Below are positions 39,508 through 48,718 of a DNA stretch of 64,000 bases, piece after piece. The position numbers and the translations under genes were made by a program. Under the pieces are notes generated by a model, which was given only the letters and a program-made list of their open reading frames with translations, had not been told where the DNA came from and did no database searches. Origin of the DNA: Mogibacterium diversum. Its GTDB lineage: Bacteria > Bacillota > Clostridia > Peptostreptococcales > Anaerovoracaceae. Positions within the stretch are counted from its first letter, which is position 1, and each line of letters starts with the position of its first letter. The stretch is from positions 1,116,001 to 1,180,000 of the forward strand of contig NZ_CP027228.1 of the NCBI RefSeq assembly GCF_002998925.1, written 5' to 3'.

Positions 39508-40065
39508 TTATTTTTTTGGATAGTTTTGCAAAGTATAAACAAATACCCCATAGTCATCTTTATTACTCCTCATTCGAAACCCCTCAGGTATTTCATCTTT
39601 AGAGAAAGTAAGTAATGTTATTTTAAACAATCCCTCTTTTTCTTTGTTATCATCATCTATATCACATATATTTATAAGGATTATATATTTATCCCCATTA
39701 TCCATCTTAAGATGATACTTGCCATATATGTGCAACGGTTGCGTCTGTTCAGACCCCTTAAACGCAGGTTCTTTACTGTCCACACTTTCAATTTTATTTC
39801 CATTAAAAGCACCTATAAGCTGGCCAAGTTTCCCATCTAAATCCTCTATGTGTTTTTGTGCATCTTTCGAAAAGAGCTTCTTAAGACCTTCCTTGTCCTG
39901 TTCGTTTATACACTTGAAGACTTTATTTTTCATCTTGTTCATCTGTTTTTCTGTATAAATCTCTTGGTCTGCCATTTCATCTGTTCTGCTTTTGCAGGCT
40001 GTTAGGCAGAATGTTGTTGATAAAATCATTAGCAGGCATAGTAATGCACATGTTAATTTTCTCAT
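39508..40065 (-). CDS. DUF5104-like lipoprotein 3 of the array (type A)
   Basis: A 185-residue lipoprotein with signal MRKLTCALLCLLMILSTTFC and lipobox LTAC, then SRTDEMADQEIYTEKQMNKM, shared word for word with copy 5. It ends YGVFVYTLQNYPKK, almost as copy 2 does (LQNYPKK), which points to recent duplication or gene conversion. GAGGTG precedes the ATG. Confidence 0.78.
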   Translation of the reverse strand: MRKLTCALLCLLMILSTTFCLTACKSRTDEMADQEIYTEKQMNKMKNKVFKCINEQDKEGLKKLFSKDAQKHIEDLDGKLGQLIGAFNGNKIESVDSKEPAFKGSEQTQPLHIYGKYHLKMDNGDKYIILINICDIDDDNKEKEGLFKITLLTFSKDEIPEGFRMRSNKDDYGVFVYTLQNYPKK

Positions 40066-40098
40066 TGCACCGCACCTCGTTCAGCTATTAAACAACAT

Positions 40099-40656
40099 TT
40101 ATTTCTTTGGATAGTTTTGAAGAGTATAAAGGAATATTCCATAGTCATCTTGATATGCTCCACCACTAAAATCTTTAGGTGATTCTTCTCTACTGAAAGT
40201 TCTCAATTCTATTTGAAAAACACCTTCTTTATCCGACTCTTCATCATTTTTATCGCATAAGCTAATATATATTCGATACTTTTCTTTACTGTTAAGCACA
40301 AGGTGATATTTTCCATAGATATGCAGGGGTTGTGTCTGAATTGAACCCTTAAAGTTGGGTCCAAGACCTTTTGCACTTTCAATTTTATTTCCGTTAAAAG
40401 CACCTATAAGCTGGTCAAGTTTCCCATCTAAATCCTCTATGTGTTTTTGTGCATCCTTCGAAAAAAGCTTCTTGAGACCTTCCTTGTCTTGTTCATTTAT
40501 ACACGTGATGACTTTATTTTTCATCTTGTTCATCTGTTTTTCTGTATAAATCTCTTGATCTGCCATTTCATCTGTTCTAGTTTTACAGCCTGCAAGACAG
40601 AACACAGTTGATAAAATCATTAGTAGGCATAGCATAACAAGTGTTGATTTTTTCAT
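40099..40656 (-). CDS. DUF5104-like lipoprotein 2 of the array (type A)
   Basis: A 185-residue lipoprotein with signal MKKSTLVMLCLLMILSTVFC and lipobox LAGC. The A-type core is present (KKLFSKDAQKHIEDLDGKLD). The segment after the core, LNSKEKYRIYISLCDKNDEE, is more divergent than the N-terminal half, so variation is concentrated where a partner might be contacted. AAAGGAG lies before the ATG. Confidence 0.78.
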   Translation of the reverse strand: MKKSTLVMLCLLMILSTVFCLAGCKTRTDEMADQEIYTEKQMNKMKNKVITCINEQDKEGLKKLFSKDAQKHIEDLDGKLDQLIGAFNGNKIESAKGLGPNFKGSIQTQPLHIYGKYHLVLNSKEKYRIYISLCDKNDEESDKEGVFQIELRTFSREESPKDFSGGAYQDDYGIFLYTLQNYPKK

Positions 40657-40690
40657 TAATCTACTCCTTTATGCAAAAGAGTGTTCATTA

Positions 40691-41242
40691 TTATTGTGCG
40701 TTCTCTAAAGTGTGTATGGATAAGGCGTAGTCATCTTTATAAACTCCACCATGAAAGCCTTTAGGAGTCTCCTCTTTAGAAAATGTCCTCAAATCAATTT
40801 GAATCAACCCTTTCTTATCAGGATTTTCATCATCCCTATCACAAAAACTAATAAATAAAGTGTATTCTTTTCCATTACTAAGTTTAAGGACATAATCCCC
40901 ATATATATGCAGGGGTTGCGCATCTATAGAACCTTCAAAGTCCGTTCCACTTCCTTTCTCACTTTCAATTTTATTCCCGTTAAAAGCCCCTATAAGCTTG
41001 TCAAGTTTCCCATCTAAATCCTCTATATGTTTTTGTGCGTCCTTCGAGAAAAGCTTCTTAAGACCCTCTTTGTCTTGTGCGTTTATACACTTGATTACCT
41101 GATTTTTAGTTTTATTCATCTGCTTATCAGTATACTTATCAAGATTGAACATTTCATCTGTTCTGCTTTTACAACCTCCAAGACAGAATATTGTCGATAT
41201 AATCATGAGCAGACACATCATAGCACACATTATTTTCTTCAT
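40691..41242 (-). CDS. DUF5104-like lipoprotein 1 of the array (toxin-proximal, type A)
   Basis: A 183-residue lipoprotein with signal MKKIMCAMMCLLMIISTIFC and lipobox LGGC, followed by the A-type core. AGAGGTG before the ATG at 41242 fixes the start, 11 bases after the stop of the Rhs toxin gene. Immediate linkage behind the toxin is the normal position of the cognate immunity gene in polymorphic toxin loci, so this copy is the best candidate for the dedicated antidote. Confidence 0.8.
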   Translation of the reverse strand: MKKIMCAMMCLLMIISTIFCLGGCKSRTDEMFNLDKYTDKQMNKTKNQVIKCINAQDKEGLKKLFSKDAQKHIEDLDGKLDKLIGAFNGNKIESEKGSGTDFEGSIDAQPLHIYGDYVLKLSNGKEYTLFISFCDRDDENPDKKGLIQIDLRTFSKEETPKGFHGGVYKDDYALSIHTLENAQ

Positions 41243-41253
41243 TGCACACCTCT

Positions 41254-44200
41254 TTACCACCTGTAATAAATAGTTTTATTTTTTTCATCGATACATATAC
41301 CGTACAGTTCTGTTTTATCCCCATATTTATCTACAAACGCCTCCCATAGTTCAGGCTCTTTACTGAAGTCAATCATCCCTTCAACTATAAGATTTTTATA
41401 ATTGACATCTTGGTATTCAGGATTGAATCCTGTTATCCACCACTGCGGATCTCCAGGTTCGTATTTCATTATCTGCCTTCCAGACTTGTCATACAGAGAT
41501 AGCTTCATTATGAGTTTACTGTCTTGATATGTGAGTTTGTGGTAACCATTGCCTCTGTATATTCCTGTTTCAGCACCAGCTCCTAGACCATAGTAATCAC
41601 CTTTCCACATCCAGAGAACATAATCATTGCCATTACTTGAAAACTCCATTTTTTTAGGCTTCGCAGACGTAAACGACTTAAACACATAGTCATAGGTATC
41701 ATTGTAACCAAAATGTCTTTGTATACAGTTTCGCCTAGCGTGATATACACCATTAGAGTCCCTATCCATATTAAGGGTTGCACCTATAGCCTGTTCTCCT
41801 ATCCTTGATTTAGATAAGGCCGCTGCGTAATCACTTGCATTTGTCGATGAAAATCCTGGAATTGGAGTCTCTGCTAGTTCTCGCGATTTAGACAATAACC
41901 AGTTCTTTCCCTCTGGGTTGCCCTGCAAGATTCCAGTCCATCCGAGGAAATCGAATGTATCATCAACTACAGTTTCTACGATTGGGAATGCTCCATTTCT
42001 ATCAACCATTATTAGCGGCGACGCAAGGCAGTAATTGTATGGATTCATCGCGAGAGGCTTAGTGATACTGCCATTAACGATATCTTCGCCTGCAAATCTT
42101 CCTGCATCAGGCATATACTCTCTTGCTTGTGCAAAGTACGTCCCACTTGCTACGTCTTTGCGATACCCCGTATAAGCGAATGGCTGTATGCTTTCTCTAT
42201 CCATGCCACTTAGCTCGTTACCAAATTCATCATATGCGTAGCTCTCTATGAGTGCATTATCAGCACCCACAAGGTGCATTGGTGTTCCCTGCATATCCGC
42301 TAGATAATAGTATTCTTCATCACCTTTCATAGCTAGCGGGATTGAATCTTCCCATATAAAACGCTGATTCATGCCATTTCGCTTTCTCTGAATCAGATTG
42401 CTGTGCTCCTTAGAGTGGTCAACTATATACTCGGTTTCTACATTCCCAATGAGCTCCTTTATCCTCTGCCCAGCCGCATCGTACATGTATTCTGACACGA
42501 GACCGCTACTATCTATTACTTTATCAAGCCTATTTGCTGCGCCATATACAAATCTCTTAGATGTGTTTCCATCAACACACATGCCGGTGATATTTCCACG
42601 TCTGTCGTATGTATATGTTGTTTCTGATTCTGCTTCTCTCTTGGATATAAGTTGGTCTGCTTCATTGTATGAATATATAGTTTCAATGCCATCTGAAGCC
42701 TTCCTCATCCTATTGCCGAAATCATCATACTGATACTCCCTAAGCACCTTCGAGTCTCTTGCTACTTCTATCAGCTTGCCTGTTGCATCGTATTTGTAGT
42801 TAAAGGAGCCACTGTATTCGCTTGATTCTCTTCTCTCCTTTTCTATACACGACACATTCCCTCTTATATCGTACTCATAACGCTGCCTATCTATGATTCC
42901 TTTGTCATTAGCATGAGTCAACATCTGCAGTCTGCCGATATTATCGTACTCATATGACGTGCTGCTGCCATTAGGCATAGCACGCCTTGCCAGTCTATTC
43001 AGATTATCGTAATGATATAAAATAGAACTTTCTTCATCCATGATTTCAGCAAGTCTGTGTTTGTTATCATACCTATAATGTGCCGTAGAACCATCAGGGT
43101 AAGTAAGGCTTGTCCTTTCACCTGATTTGCCATACCCATAGCTTACGACCTGTCCATCTGGGTAAGTCTCCTTTGTCATTCTTCCTACGCAATCATACTC
43201 GATTAGTGATGCCCCATTTGGAGTTTCTGTCTTCGTAGTTTTTCCAAGCAAATCATATGCGAATCTTGCAAAATTTCCATCCGCATAGATAATCTCAGTT
43301 ATTTTATCGAGCGAGTTATACTTAGTCTTGGTTACAAACCCGTCTCTGTCAGTCTTTTCAATCAGTCTACCTTTTGCATCGTACTTAAAAGATGCAGTGT
43401 CACCAATTGGATTAATCGACTTGGTCACCCTTCCCATCAAATCTCTTACATACTTCATTACACGAGATGCATTTTCTCCCTTAGAGATGCGGCGTACTTC
43501 AGTGATTTGATCCATGTCATCATAATCATACTCTACTTCGTTGCCGAGCTCATCCGTAACCTTAATGAGCATACCCGAAAGCGAGTACTCGTAAAGCGAC
43601 TTTCCTCCGTCTGCATTTATCTTAGACGTTACGTTATTCATGGCATCATAGGTGTATGCTGTCCTCTCTCCATTTTCACCTTTGACCTCAATAAGTCTAT
43701 TTATGCAGTCGTACTTATAATATCTCTTGTAATTATTCACATCTGAGTATTCAGTGATATTTCCTGCAGGATCAACAACGAAGTCCTCTGACGCGCCATC
43801 TGGATGAATTATGCGTTTCAAAACACCACCAGGATAATACTCATATCTGGTAGTACATCCTGAACTATCAGTTCGTGATGCTATTCTGCCGATTGGCGTG
43901 TACTCATACTTTTTACTATTCCCAAGAGGGTCGATTTCTTCTATTAGCTGATCTGCTGCATCATATATGAATGAATACTCATTTCCGCCTCGATCTGTGT
44001 ATTTTATTATATTTTCTGAACCATCATAGCAGAAATTCTCTTCAGATCCATCCGGGTATCTCGCACTAGTGAGTCTATTTATTCCGTTGTATTCATACTC
44101 CGTTACATTTCCAACCTCATCCGTCTCCATGATAAGGTTACCCATGCCATCATACGCATAGGCATGTCTCCCTCCTTCAGGGTCAATCTGCAGAATCAGC

Positions 44201-46449
44201 CTATTATTCTTATCATATTCATAAGAAATGCATCCTCCATTAGGAAGTATTTCTTCCTTGAGGTTCCACATTTCATCATATGTATATGTTGTGATTCTAC
44301 CGAGCGGATCTGTTTTTTCAGACGGAAAACCTAGGCAGTTATATTTGTATGTTGTCTCTGCACCGTTTGGAGCAGTTTCTTTAATCATTCTGCCTAATTT
44401 ATCATATTCAAAAGTGATGCTGCTCTTATCTGGCTGGACTACTGCAGTTATATTACTGTCATCATCGTATGTAATTTGCCTTGCATTGCCATTAGCATCT
44501 ATGGTGCCTGTTAGCCTGTTGATAGCGTCCCATTCATATGTTTGCTTTCCGCCTCTTTCATCACAAACTTCAACTACATTATCTCGTTCATCAAAGCTGA
44601 ATGATGTAATGCTTCCTTCAGCATTCATAATCTCGCATACATTGCCATTTTTATCATGTCTAAAGAAAGTCTTTCTACCAAGACCATCTTCAGTAACGAT
44701 TAGTCTTTCACCAAAGATACTATACTTGTTTTTAACTTTAAGTTTACCGTCAACGACGAGCTTTTCTGGTTTACCTTTGCTGTCATACTCTATTATTGTT
44801 TCTGTTCCAACTGGATCTATTACTTTTATTACATCCCCATTTTCATTGTACAGAAATTCCCGTCTGCCGCCGTTTTTATCAACAAATGCAGTTCTTTTGT
44901 CTTTCTTGTTGTAGCTGAAACATTCTTCGGCATCACAATACTCATTTTTGATAGTCCTTAAACGACTATCATTATAGTGATAGCTCACTGCACCATTACG
45001 CTCAGTTTGCACGGTTCGACCTCTATCGTCATCATATTTATATGACATAGAGCTCTCATCTGGGAAGGTTTGGCTTATTACCCTTCCATATGAATCATAT
45101 TTATTTGTGATGGTAGTTACATTATCTGCGTTAACAATCTCAGACAGATAGCCGCGTGAGTCGTATAAATACTTGTACTCGCCTCCATTTGGCATTATTA
45201 CTTTTGAAAGCGCACCTTTTTCATATTCATATTTAACTGTACGTCCTGTGTGATCAGTCACAGCATCTATCATGCGCTCAGTATTATACTCTAGCGCATA
45301 TCCTTCACCCGATGATTTTCTAATGCTAACGAGTAATCCATCTTCATACGACAAGTCGATAGATGTGCGATTTTTGTCTTTTCTTTTTATATATTGGCCT
45401 TTGAAGTTAAATATGTATTTTGTACCAGCTTCGGTCTCATATACATATCCTGAGCTACTTTTCCTTAGCTTTCCAAGGCTTGCGCCAAAATTAACCACAC
45501 CTTCATCTCCTATGAAGGTAAATGATTCCTCTCTGCCATCCTCTCTAATAATCTTAGCGCTTTCCTTACCTGCTACATTTCTTTCTACTAGTAGTTTTAC
45601 TTCAAAGCTATGATTCCACCTATTTCCAAACGCCCCTTTATATGTGTTTATCGAATTATAAAATCGCCCAAATACTAGAGGCGACTTGCCATCAATAACT
45701 AAGTCATCCTTTTCATAAATAAAATTACCAGATGATAGGTTTACTGGATCTTTACTAAAGGCATGAGTAATATCATATTTGCCCTTTGCATTTTCTAGGG
45801 CCTTTGCGGTTGCTGTATTGATCGCTTCATCAATTTCTTTTATCCAATTCTGATTCGCAGGCAAGTTGAAACCATTAGCTGTTGAGGTCGCTAATGCCGA
45901 TAATCCTGTATTCATAAGTGAAATCAAATTGCCATATTCGAGGAATAAGTCTTTGGTAGCAGCCTCTATTTCATCTATTTTCCTAATTTTATTCTCTAGA
46001 ACATTTATTACATTGAGTTCAACTTCTTTAGAATGCCTCAAAGTATTCATCGTATTACTAACGACCGCACTTATATCTGGGATAGATATCATCAATAACA
46101 TGTACAAAAGCAACGATGTATCTATACCTTTAATAATATTTTTATGCTTACTTATATCATCATTGATATCATCTTCCCTTAAGATCTCATCACCTACAGC
46201 ATCTATCAATGTATTGCAGTCAGTTTTTACAATATCACCAAGAGAAGAAAGTCCATGTATTATCTTCTTAACTCCCATCATGTGCGTGCAAGCATGTCTA
46301 TACCAGTTACCACTTAAATTTCCATTTGAAGTAAAGCTATCTAAGGTAGAATTAATTTTCTCTGTAGCTTCTGTAACCTTGGAAATTCCTTTTAACATGC
46401 TGTCACACTGCATTTTTATGCACTGAGGATTTACGACTCTTCCGCCCAT
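41254..46449 (-). CDS. LXG/WXG-like Rhs polymorphic toxin with DUF4474-like C-terminus
   Basis: This 1731-residue protein has four parts. Residues 1-215 are helical and LXG/WXG-like, without a signal peptide, as in type VII secretion substrates. DUF6531 follows (AFSKDPVNLSSGNFIYEKDD). Residues from about 260 to 1480 hold dozens of YD/RHS repeats (such as YEYDKNNRLI and RYEYYPGGVLKRII) that form a cocoon-like shell, ending in the Rhs core (FAYTGYRKDVASGTYFAQAR, then REYMPDAGRF). The last 245 residues, from AFPIVETV, are the variable C-terminal domain, with HFGYNDTYDYVFK, WKGDYYGLGAGAETGIY and DPQWWITGFNPEYQD typical of DUF4474. The C-terminal domain is presumably the toxin; its activity is unknown. 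Six lipoprotein genes follow. Confidence 0.88.
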   Translation of the reverse strand: MGGRVVNPQCIKMQCDSMLKGISKVTEATEKINSTLDSFTSNGNLSGNWYRHACTHMMGVKKIIHGLSSLGDIVKTDCNTLIDAVGDEILREDDINDDISKHKNIIKGIDTSLLLYMLLMISIPDISAVVSNTMNTLRHSKEVELNVINVLENKIRKIDEIEAATKDLFLEYGNLISLMNTGLSALATSTANGFNLPANQNWIKEIDEAINTATAKALENAKGKYDITHAFSKDPVNLSSGNFIYEKDDLVIDGKSPLVFGRFYNSINTYKGAFGNRWNHSFEVKLLVERNVAGKESAKIIREDGREESFTFIGDEGVVNFGASLGKLRKSSSGYVYETEAGTKYIFNFKGQYIKRKDKNRTSIDLSYEDGLLVSIRKSSGEGYALEYNTERMIDAVTDHTGRTVKYEYEKGALSKVIMPNGGEYKYLYDSRGYLSEIVNADNVTTITNKYDSYGRVISQTFPDESSMSYKYDDDRGRTVQTERNGAVSYHYNDSRLRTIKNEYCDAEECFSYNKKDKRTAFVDKNGGRREFLYNENGDVIKVIDPVGTETIIEYDSKGKPEKLVVDGKLKVKNKYSIFGERLIVTEDGLGRKTFFRHDKNGNVCEIMNAEGSITSFSFDERDNVVEVCDERGGKQTYEWDAINRLTGTIDANGNARQITYDDDSNITAVVQPDKSSITFEYDKLGRMIKETAPNGAETTYKYNCLGFPSEKTDPLGRITTYTYDEMWNLKEEILPNGGCISYEYDKNNRLILQIDPEGGRHAYAYDGMGNLIMETDEVGNVTEYEYNGINRLTSARYPDGSEENFCYDGSENIIKYTDRGGNEYSFIYDAADQLIEEIDPLGNSKKYEYTPIGRIASRTDSSGCTTRYEYYPGGVLKRIIHPDGASEDFVVDPAGNITEYSDVNNYKRYYKYDCINRLIEVKGENGERTAYTYDAMNNVTSKINADGGKSLYEYSLSGMLIKVTDELGNEVEYDYDDMDQITEVRRISKGENASRVMKYVRDLMGRVTKSINPIGDTASFKYDAKGRLIEKTDRDGFVTKTKYNSLDKITEIIYADGNFARFAYDLLGKTTKTETPNGASLIEYDCVGRMTKETYPDGQVVSYGYGKSGERTSLTYPDGSTAHYRYDNKHRLAEIMDEESSILYHYDNLNRLARRAMPNGSSTSYEYDNIGRLQMLTHANDKGIIDRQRYEYDIRGNVSCIEKERRESSEYSGSFNYKYDATGKLIEVARDSKVLREYQYDDFGNRMRKASDGIETIYSYNEADQLISKREAESETTYTYDRRGNITGMCVDGNTSKRFVYGAANRLDKVIDSSGLVSEYMYDAAGQRIKELIGNVETEYIVDHSKEHSNLIQRKRNGMNQRFIWEDSIPLAMKGDEEYYYLADMQGTPMHLVGADNALIESYAYDEFGNELSGMDRESIQPFAYTGYRKDVASGTYFAQAREYMPDAGRFAGEDIVNGSITKPLAMNPYNYCLASPLIMVDRNGAFPIVETVVDDTFDFLGWTGILQGNPEGKNWLLSKSRELAETPIPGFSSTNASDYAAALSKSRIGEQAIGATLNMDRDSNGVYHARRNCIQRHFGYNDTYDYVFKSFTSAKPKKMEFSSNGNDYVLWMWKGDYYGLGAGAETGIYRGNGYHKLTYQDSKLIMKLSLYDKSGRQIMKYEPGDPQWWITGFNPEYQDVNYKNLIVEGMIDFSKEPELWEAFVDKYGDKTELYGICIDEKNKTIYYRW

Positions 46450-46460
46450 ACATTCTCCCT

Positions 46461-46781
46461 CTATTTATATCTCAGATCATCATTAATGGCTTCCAATTTA
46501 TTTCTACTTTTTGTCTTTGATTCTTTTATTTCAGCAATCAGGTTTTCAAATAGTCTTTCACTATCACGCATACTTAAATTTGCCTCATCTAGTAAATTCA
46601 CCATTTCCTTATCATATGAATACTTTTCACGTTGCTCTTCAAGCACCCCTATGTTTCTATGCGTTTCATAAAAACAATCTTCGTTATCTTTGATTTTTTT
46701 CTCTGCCGCTTCAAGCTCTTCTATCTGTTCTTCAAGCTTTTTTCTTGCATTCAGCAATTCACTTCTATCATCTACACTCAT
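46461..46781 (-). CDS. Small coiled-coil protein of the toxin locus (DUF5082/YwqH-like)
   Basis: A 106-residue helical protein beginning MSVDDRSELLNARKKLEEQI, with heptad leucines and many E/K residues, and a second helix (LSMRDSERLFENLIAEIKES). In LXG loci, two such small helical proteins (Lap1/Lap2-like, YwqH and YwqI families) precede the LXG toxin and chaperone its N-terminus for type VII export. It lies 11 bases upstream of the Rhs gene. The family name is a tentative match by architecture. Confidence 0.65.
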   Translation of the reverse strand: MSVDDRSELLNARKKLEEQIEELEAAEKKIKDNEDCFYETHRNIGVLEEQREKYSYDKEMVNLLDEANLSMRDSERLFENLIAEIKESKTKSRNKLEAINDDLRYK

Positions 46782-46796
46782 TATAAAATCCTTATT

Positions 46797-47090
46797 CTAC
46801 TTTACAGCCTTGCGATTATGTCTTCCTGCAAACTTTTTTGCTGTCTTTGAATCCCATTGTGCAAACAGCGAGTCGGTTTTAAATAGCTTTGCAGAATCGT
46901 CAGCAATCTGCTCCTTAAGCTTGTTTACCACTTTAGAAAAATCTTCATACAATGTCTGAGCACTTGCAACTGCAGTTAGTGTCGACTCTTCATCTCTCTG
47001 AAGCGCATCTACCATTACCAGCGTGGATCCCGCACTTAAACTAGCCGCGGTGTTCGCCACTTCACCTTTTACAATTTGTATATCAGCCAT
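46797..47090 (-). CDS. Small WXG100/YwqI-like helical protein of the toxin locus
   Basis: The start MADIQIVKGEVANTAASLSA follows AAGGGA; six further upstream codons are possible. The 97-residue protein is helical (TLTAVASAQTLYEDFSKVVN, then KLKEQIADDSAKLF) with FAQWDSKTAKKF near the end, a WxG-like turn position but without the glycine. It resembles the DUF5344/YwqI partner of LXG toxins. It is the first gene of the putative toxin-immunity operon. Confidence 0.65.
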   Translation of the reverse strand: MADIQIVKGEVANTAASLSAGSTLVMVDALQRDEESTLTAVASAQTLYEDFSKVVNKLKEQIADDSAKLFKTDSLFAQWDSKTAKKFAGRHNRKAVK

Positions 47091-47144
47091 AATATTCCCT
47101 TCTTTCATAGCAATTCTATATTACTAAGATATATCATCTATATT

Positions 47145-47456
47145 CTATCTAAAAAACTTCCCCACTTCATCCTTGTACACGAAGTCCGTAATACCTCCGC
47201 AGTCCTCGCACTTGGACGAGCGGCAGCCAAAGCCTTGGCCGTATTTACCAAATCCCACGCGCATTTTATCTGATCCGCAAAATGCACATATCTCATTATA
47301 TCCCATCTCGCGGTTACACGCATCGCCAGAGCCTCCTCGGACATCTACCGGCAGATGCTTGCCTTCATTTGGCAGAGCCTCTGTATCTGTCTCGTTAAAA
47401 CTGGAAACCACGCTATTTAGCTCATTTTCCGTCATGACCCATCTTCCATCTGCCAT
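47145..47456 (-). CDS. Zinc-ribbon protein, 103 aa
   Basis: The C-terminal half has CAFCGSDKMRVGFGKYGQGF, then CRSSKCEDCGG, a CxxC...CxxxxCxxC set that would bind zinc. The N-terminal half is acidic and unstructured-looking. GAGAGGTGGGAG precedes the ATG. It is encoded just upstream of the toxin operon, 54 bases before its first gene, so it could be co-transcribed; the function is unknown. Confidence 0.6.
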   Translation of the reverse strand: MADGRWVMTENELNSVVSSFNETDTEALPNEGKHLPVDVRGGSGDACNREMGYNEICAFCGSDKMRVGFGKYGQGFGCRSSKCEDCGGITDFVYKDEVGKFFR

Positions 47457-47553
47457 GTTTCTCCCACCTCTCTATGGATTAATGCGCTGTGTTGTGTTAA
47501 TATAGTGCACATATTAATTTTATATTACATTTCAGAAATATCAAGGAGAACAC

Positions 47554-47865
47554 ATGCTCACAGGCAAGCAAAGAAGTTATCTAAAGGGGCTCGCGCAGAA
47601 GATCGAGCCGACTGTATATATTGGCAAGGCTGACCTCACGGAGAACATCGTACGCTCTATCGACGAAAATCTTACGGCGAATGAACTTGTAAAATGTCAG
47701 ATTCAGGAAGGCTCACTTCTCGACCCTACCGAGGTGTGCAGCGAACTTGCGGAGACTCTTCACGCTGAGTTCGTCGCAGCAATTGGGCGCCGCTTCGTGC
47801 TATATAGAAGGGCGAGAAATCCTAAGAATGTAAAAATCGAGCTGCCGAAGGCACCTCACAAGTAG
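47554..47865 (+). CDS. yhbY: YhbY-type CRM-domain RNA-binding protein
   Basis: The 103-residue CRM domain starts MLTGKQRSYLKGLAQKIEPT and contains VYIGKADLTENIVRSIDENL, ELVKCQIQEGS and the GxxF-like GRRFVLYRRARN. YhbY proteins bind ribosomal precursor particles and help assembly of the large subunit. AAGGAG precedes the ATG. A terminator follows. Confidence 0.92.
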   Translation: MLTGKQRSYLKGLAQKIEPTVYIGKADLTENIVRSIDENLTANELVKCQIQEGSLLDPTEVCSELAETLHAEFVAAIGRRFVLYRRARNPKNVKIELPKAPHK

Positions 47866-47935
47866 TTTTTAAATATTTTTATATATTAAATATTTAAATT
47901 GATAGAAACATATATACATACGGAAATAAAAGCAT

Positions 47936-47975
47936 AGCACTTAGCGCCCATCTTCGGGATGCTAAGTGCTTTTAC
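47936..47975. terminator. Terminator between yhbY and HD hydrolase
   Basis: AGCACTTAGC and GCTAAGTGCT form a 10-bp stem around a 15-base loop, with TTTT on the plus strand. It lies between convergent genes. Confidence 0.82.
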
Positions 47976-47977
47976 AG

Positions 47978-48553
47978 TTATAGTCCGATCTCGTCAGCAA
48001 TCTCGCGCATAGCTTCCAGCGAAATGTCTATAAACTCATCGAAGCTAACTCCGATTTCCTCGATAGCCGCCATGTACTGTCTGTTCGCTCCTGCTGCAAA
48101 TCTCGTTTCCTTAAACCTTTTATTTACCGACTTGTGCTTAACGCTCGCAATCTTCTTATCTGGGTAAATCTGCGCAACAGCCTTGCAGAATCCGCTCATC
48201 GGGTCAGCAGCAAGGAGTGCAATCTCTAGTGTGGATTTCGCAACAACGCCAGACTCCGGGTTATGTGCGCAAATAGCCTGTGCCATAACCGGCTCATCGT
48301 AGCCTTCGTCCTTTAGAATCTGCGCCGAAACCGGTCCGTGAGTGGACATGTCTGTACGCCAGTCAGCCGTCTCCTCATCTAGGTCGTGCAGCAAGCCGCA
48401 GATACCCCAAAATTCTATCTCGTCAGGAGCAAGCTTCTTTGCAAGCCCCCTCATTATCGCCTCAACCGCGTACGAATGCGTGATGTAGTTCTCTCCCTTT
48501 ACATATTTATGTAGCAGCTCATTAGCCTGCTCTCTAGTAATGTGCTCGCTCAT
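47978..48553 (-). CDS. HD-domain phosphohydrolase
   Basis: The 191-residue protein has the HD motifs: YITHSYAVEAIMRGLAKKLA (first histidine), WGICGLLHDLDEETADWRTD (HD pair) and AICAHNPESG (later histidine), then LLAADPMSGFCKAVAQIYPD with the last aspartate. This is the short HDIG-like branch found in Clostridia; the substrate (a nucleotide or cyclic nucleotide) is unknown. It is a single-gene unit. Confidence 0.85.
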   Translation of the reverse strand: MSEHITREQANELLHKYVKGENYITHSYAVEAIMRGLAKKLAPDEIEFWGICGLLHDLDEETADWRTDMSTHGPVSAQILKDEGYDEPVMAQAICAHNPESGVVAKSTLEIALLAADPMSGFCKAVAQIYPDKKIASVKHKSVNKRFKETRFAAGANRQYMAAIEEIGVSFDEFIDISLEAMREIADEIGL

Positions 48554-48718
48554 TTTGTTTCTCCTTTTGCAAATATATTAATCTAAATTTTAACACAAAC
48601 CGCTTGTGTTGACTATATATCGCACTTGACTGATTTAATGACATACAATAAGATAGTGTGTACGCAAATTCGCAATCACTTAGTCGTGCATAAATCGCAC
48701 GCATGTATATATATTTAA

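Noticed and set aside
44228..44914. Plus-strand frames opposite the Rhs gene, up to 228 codons
   Set aside because: They mirror the repetitive YD coding sequence, with no start signals and no recognisable protein.
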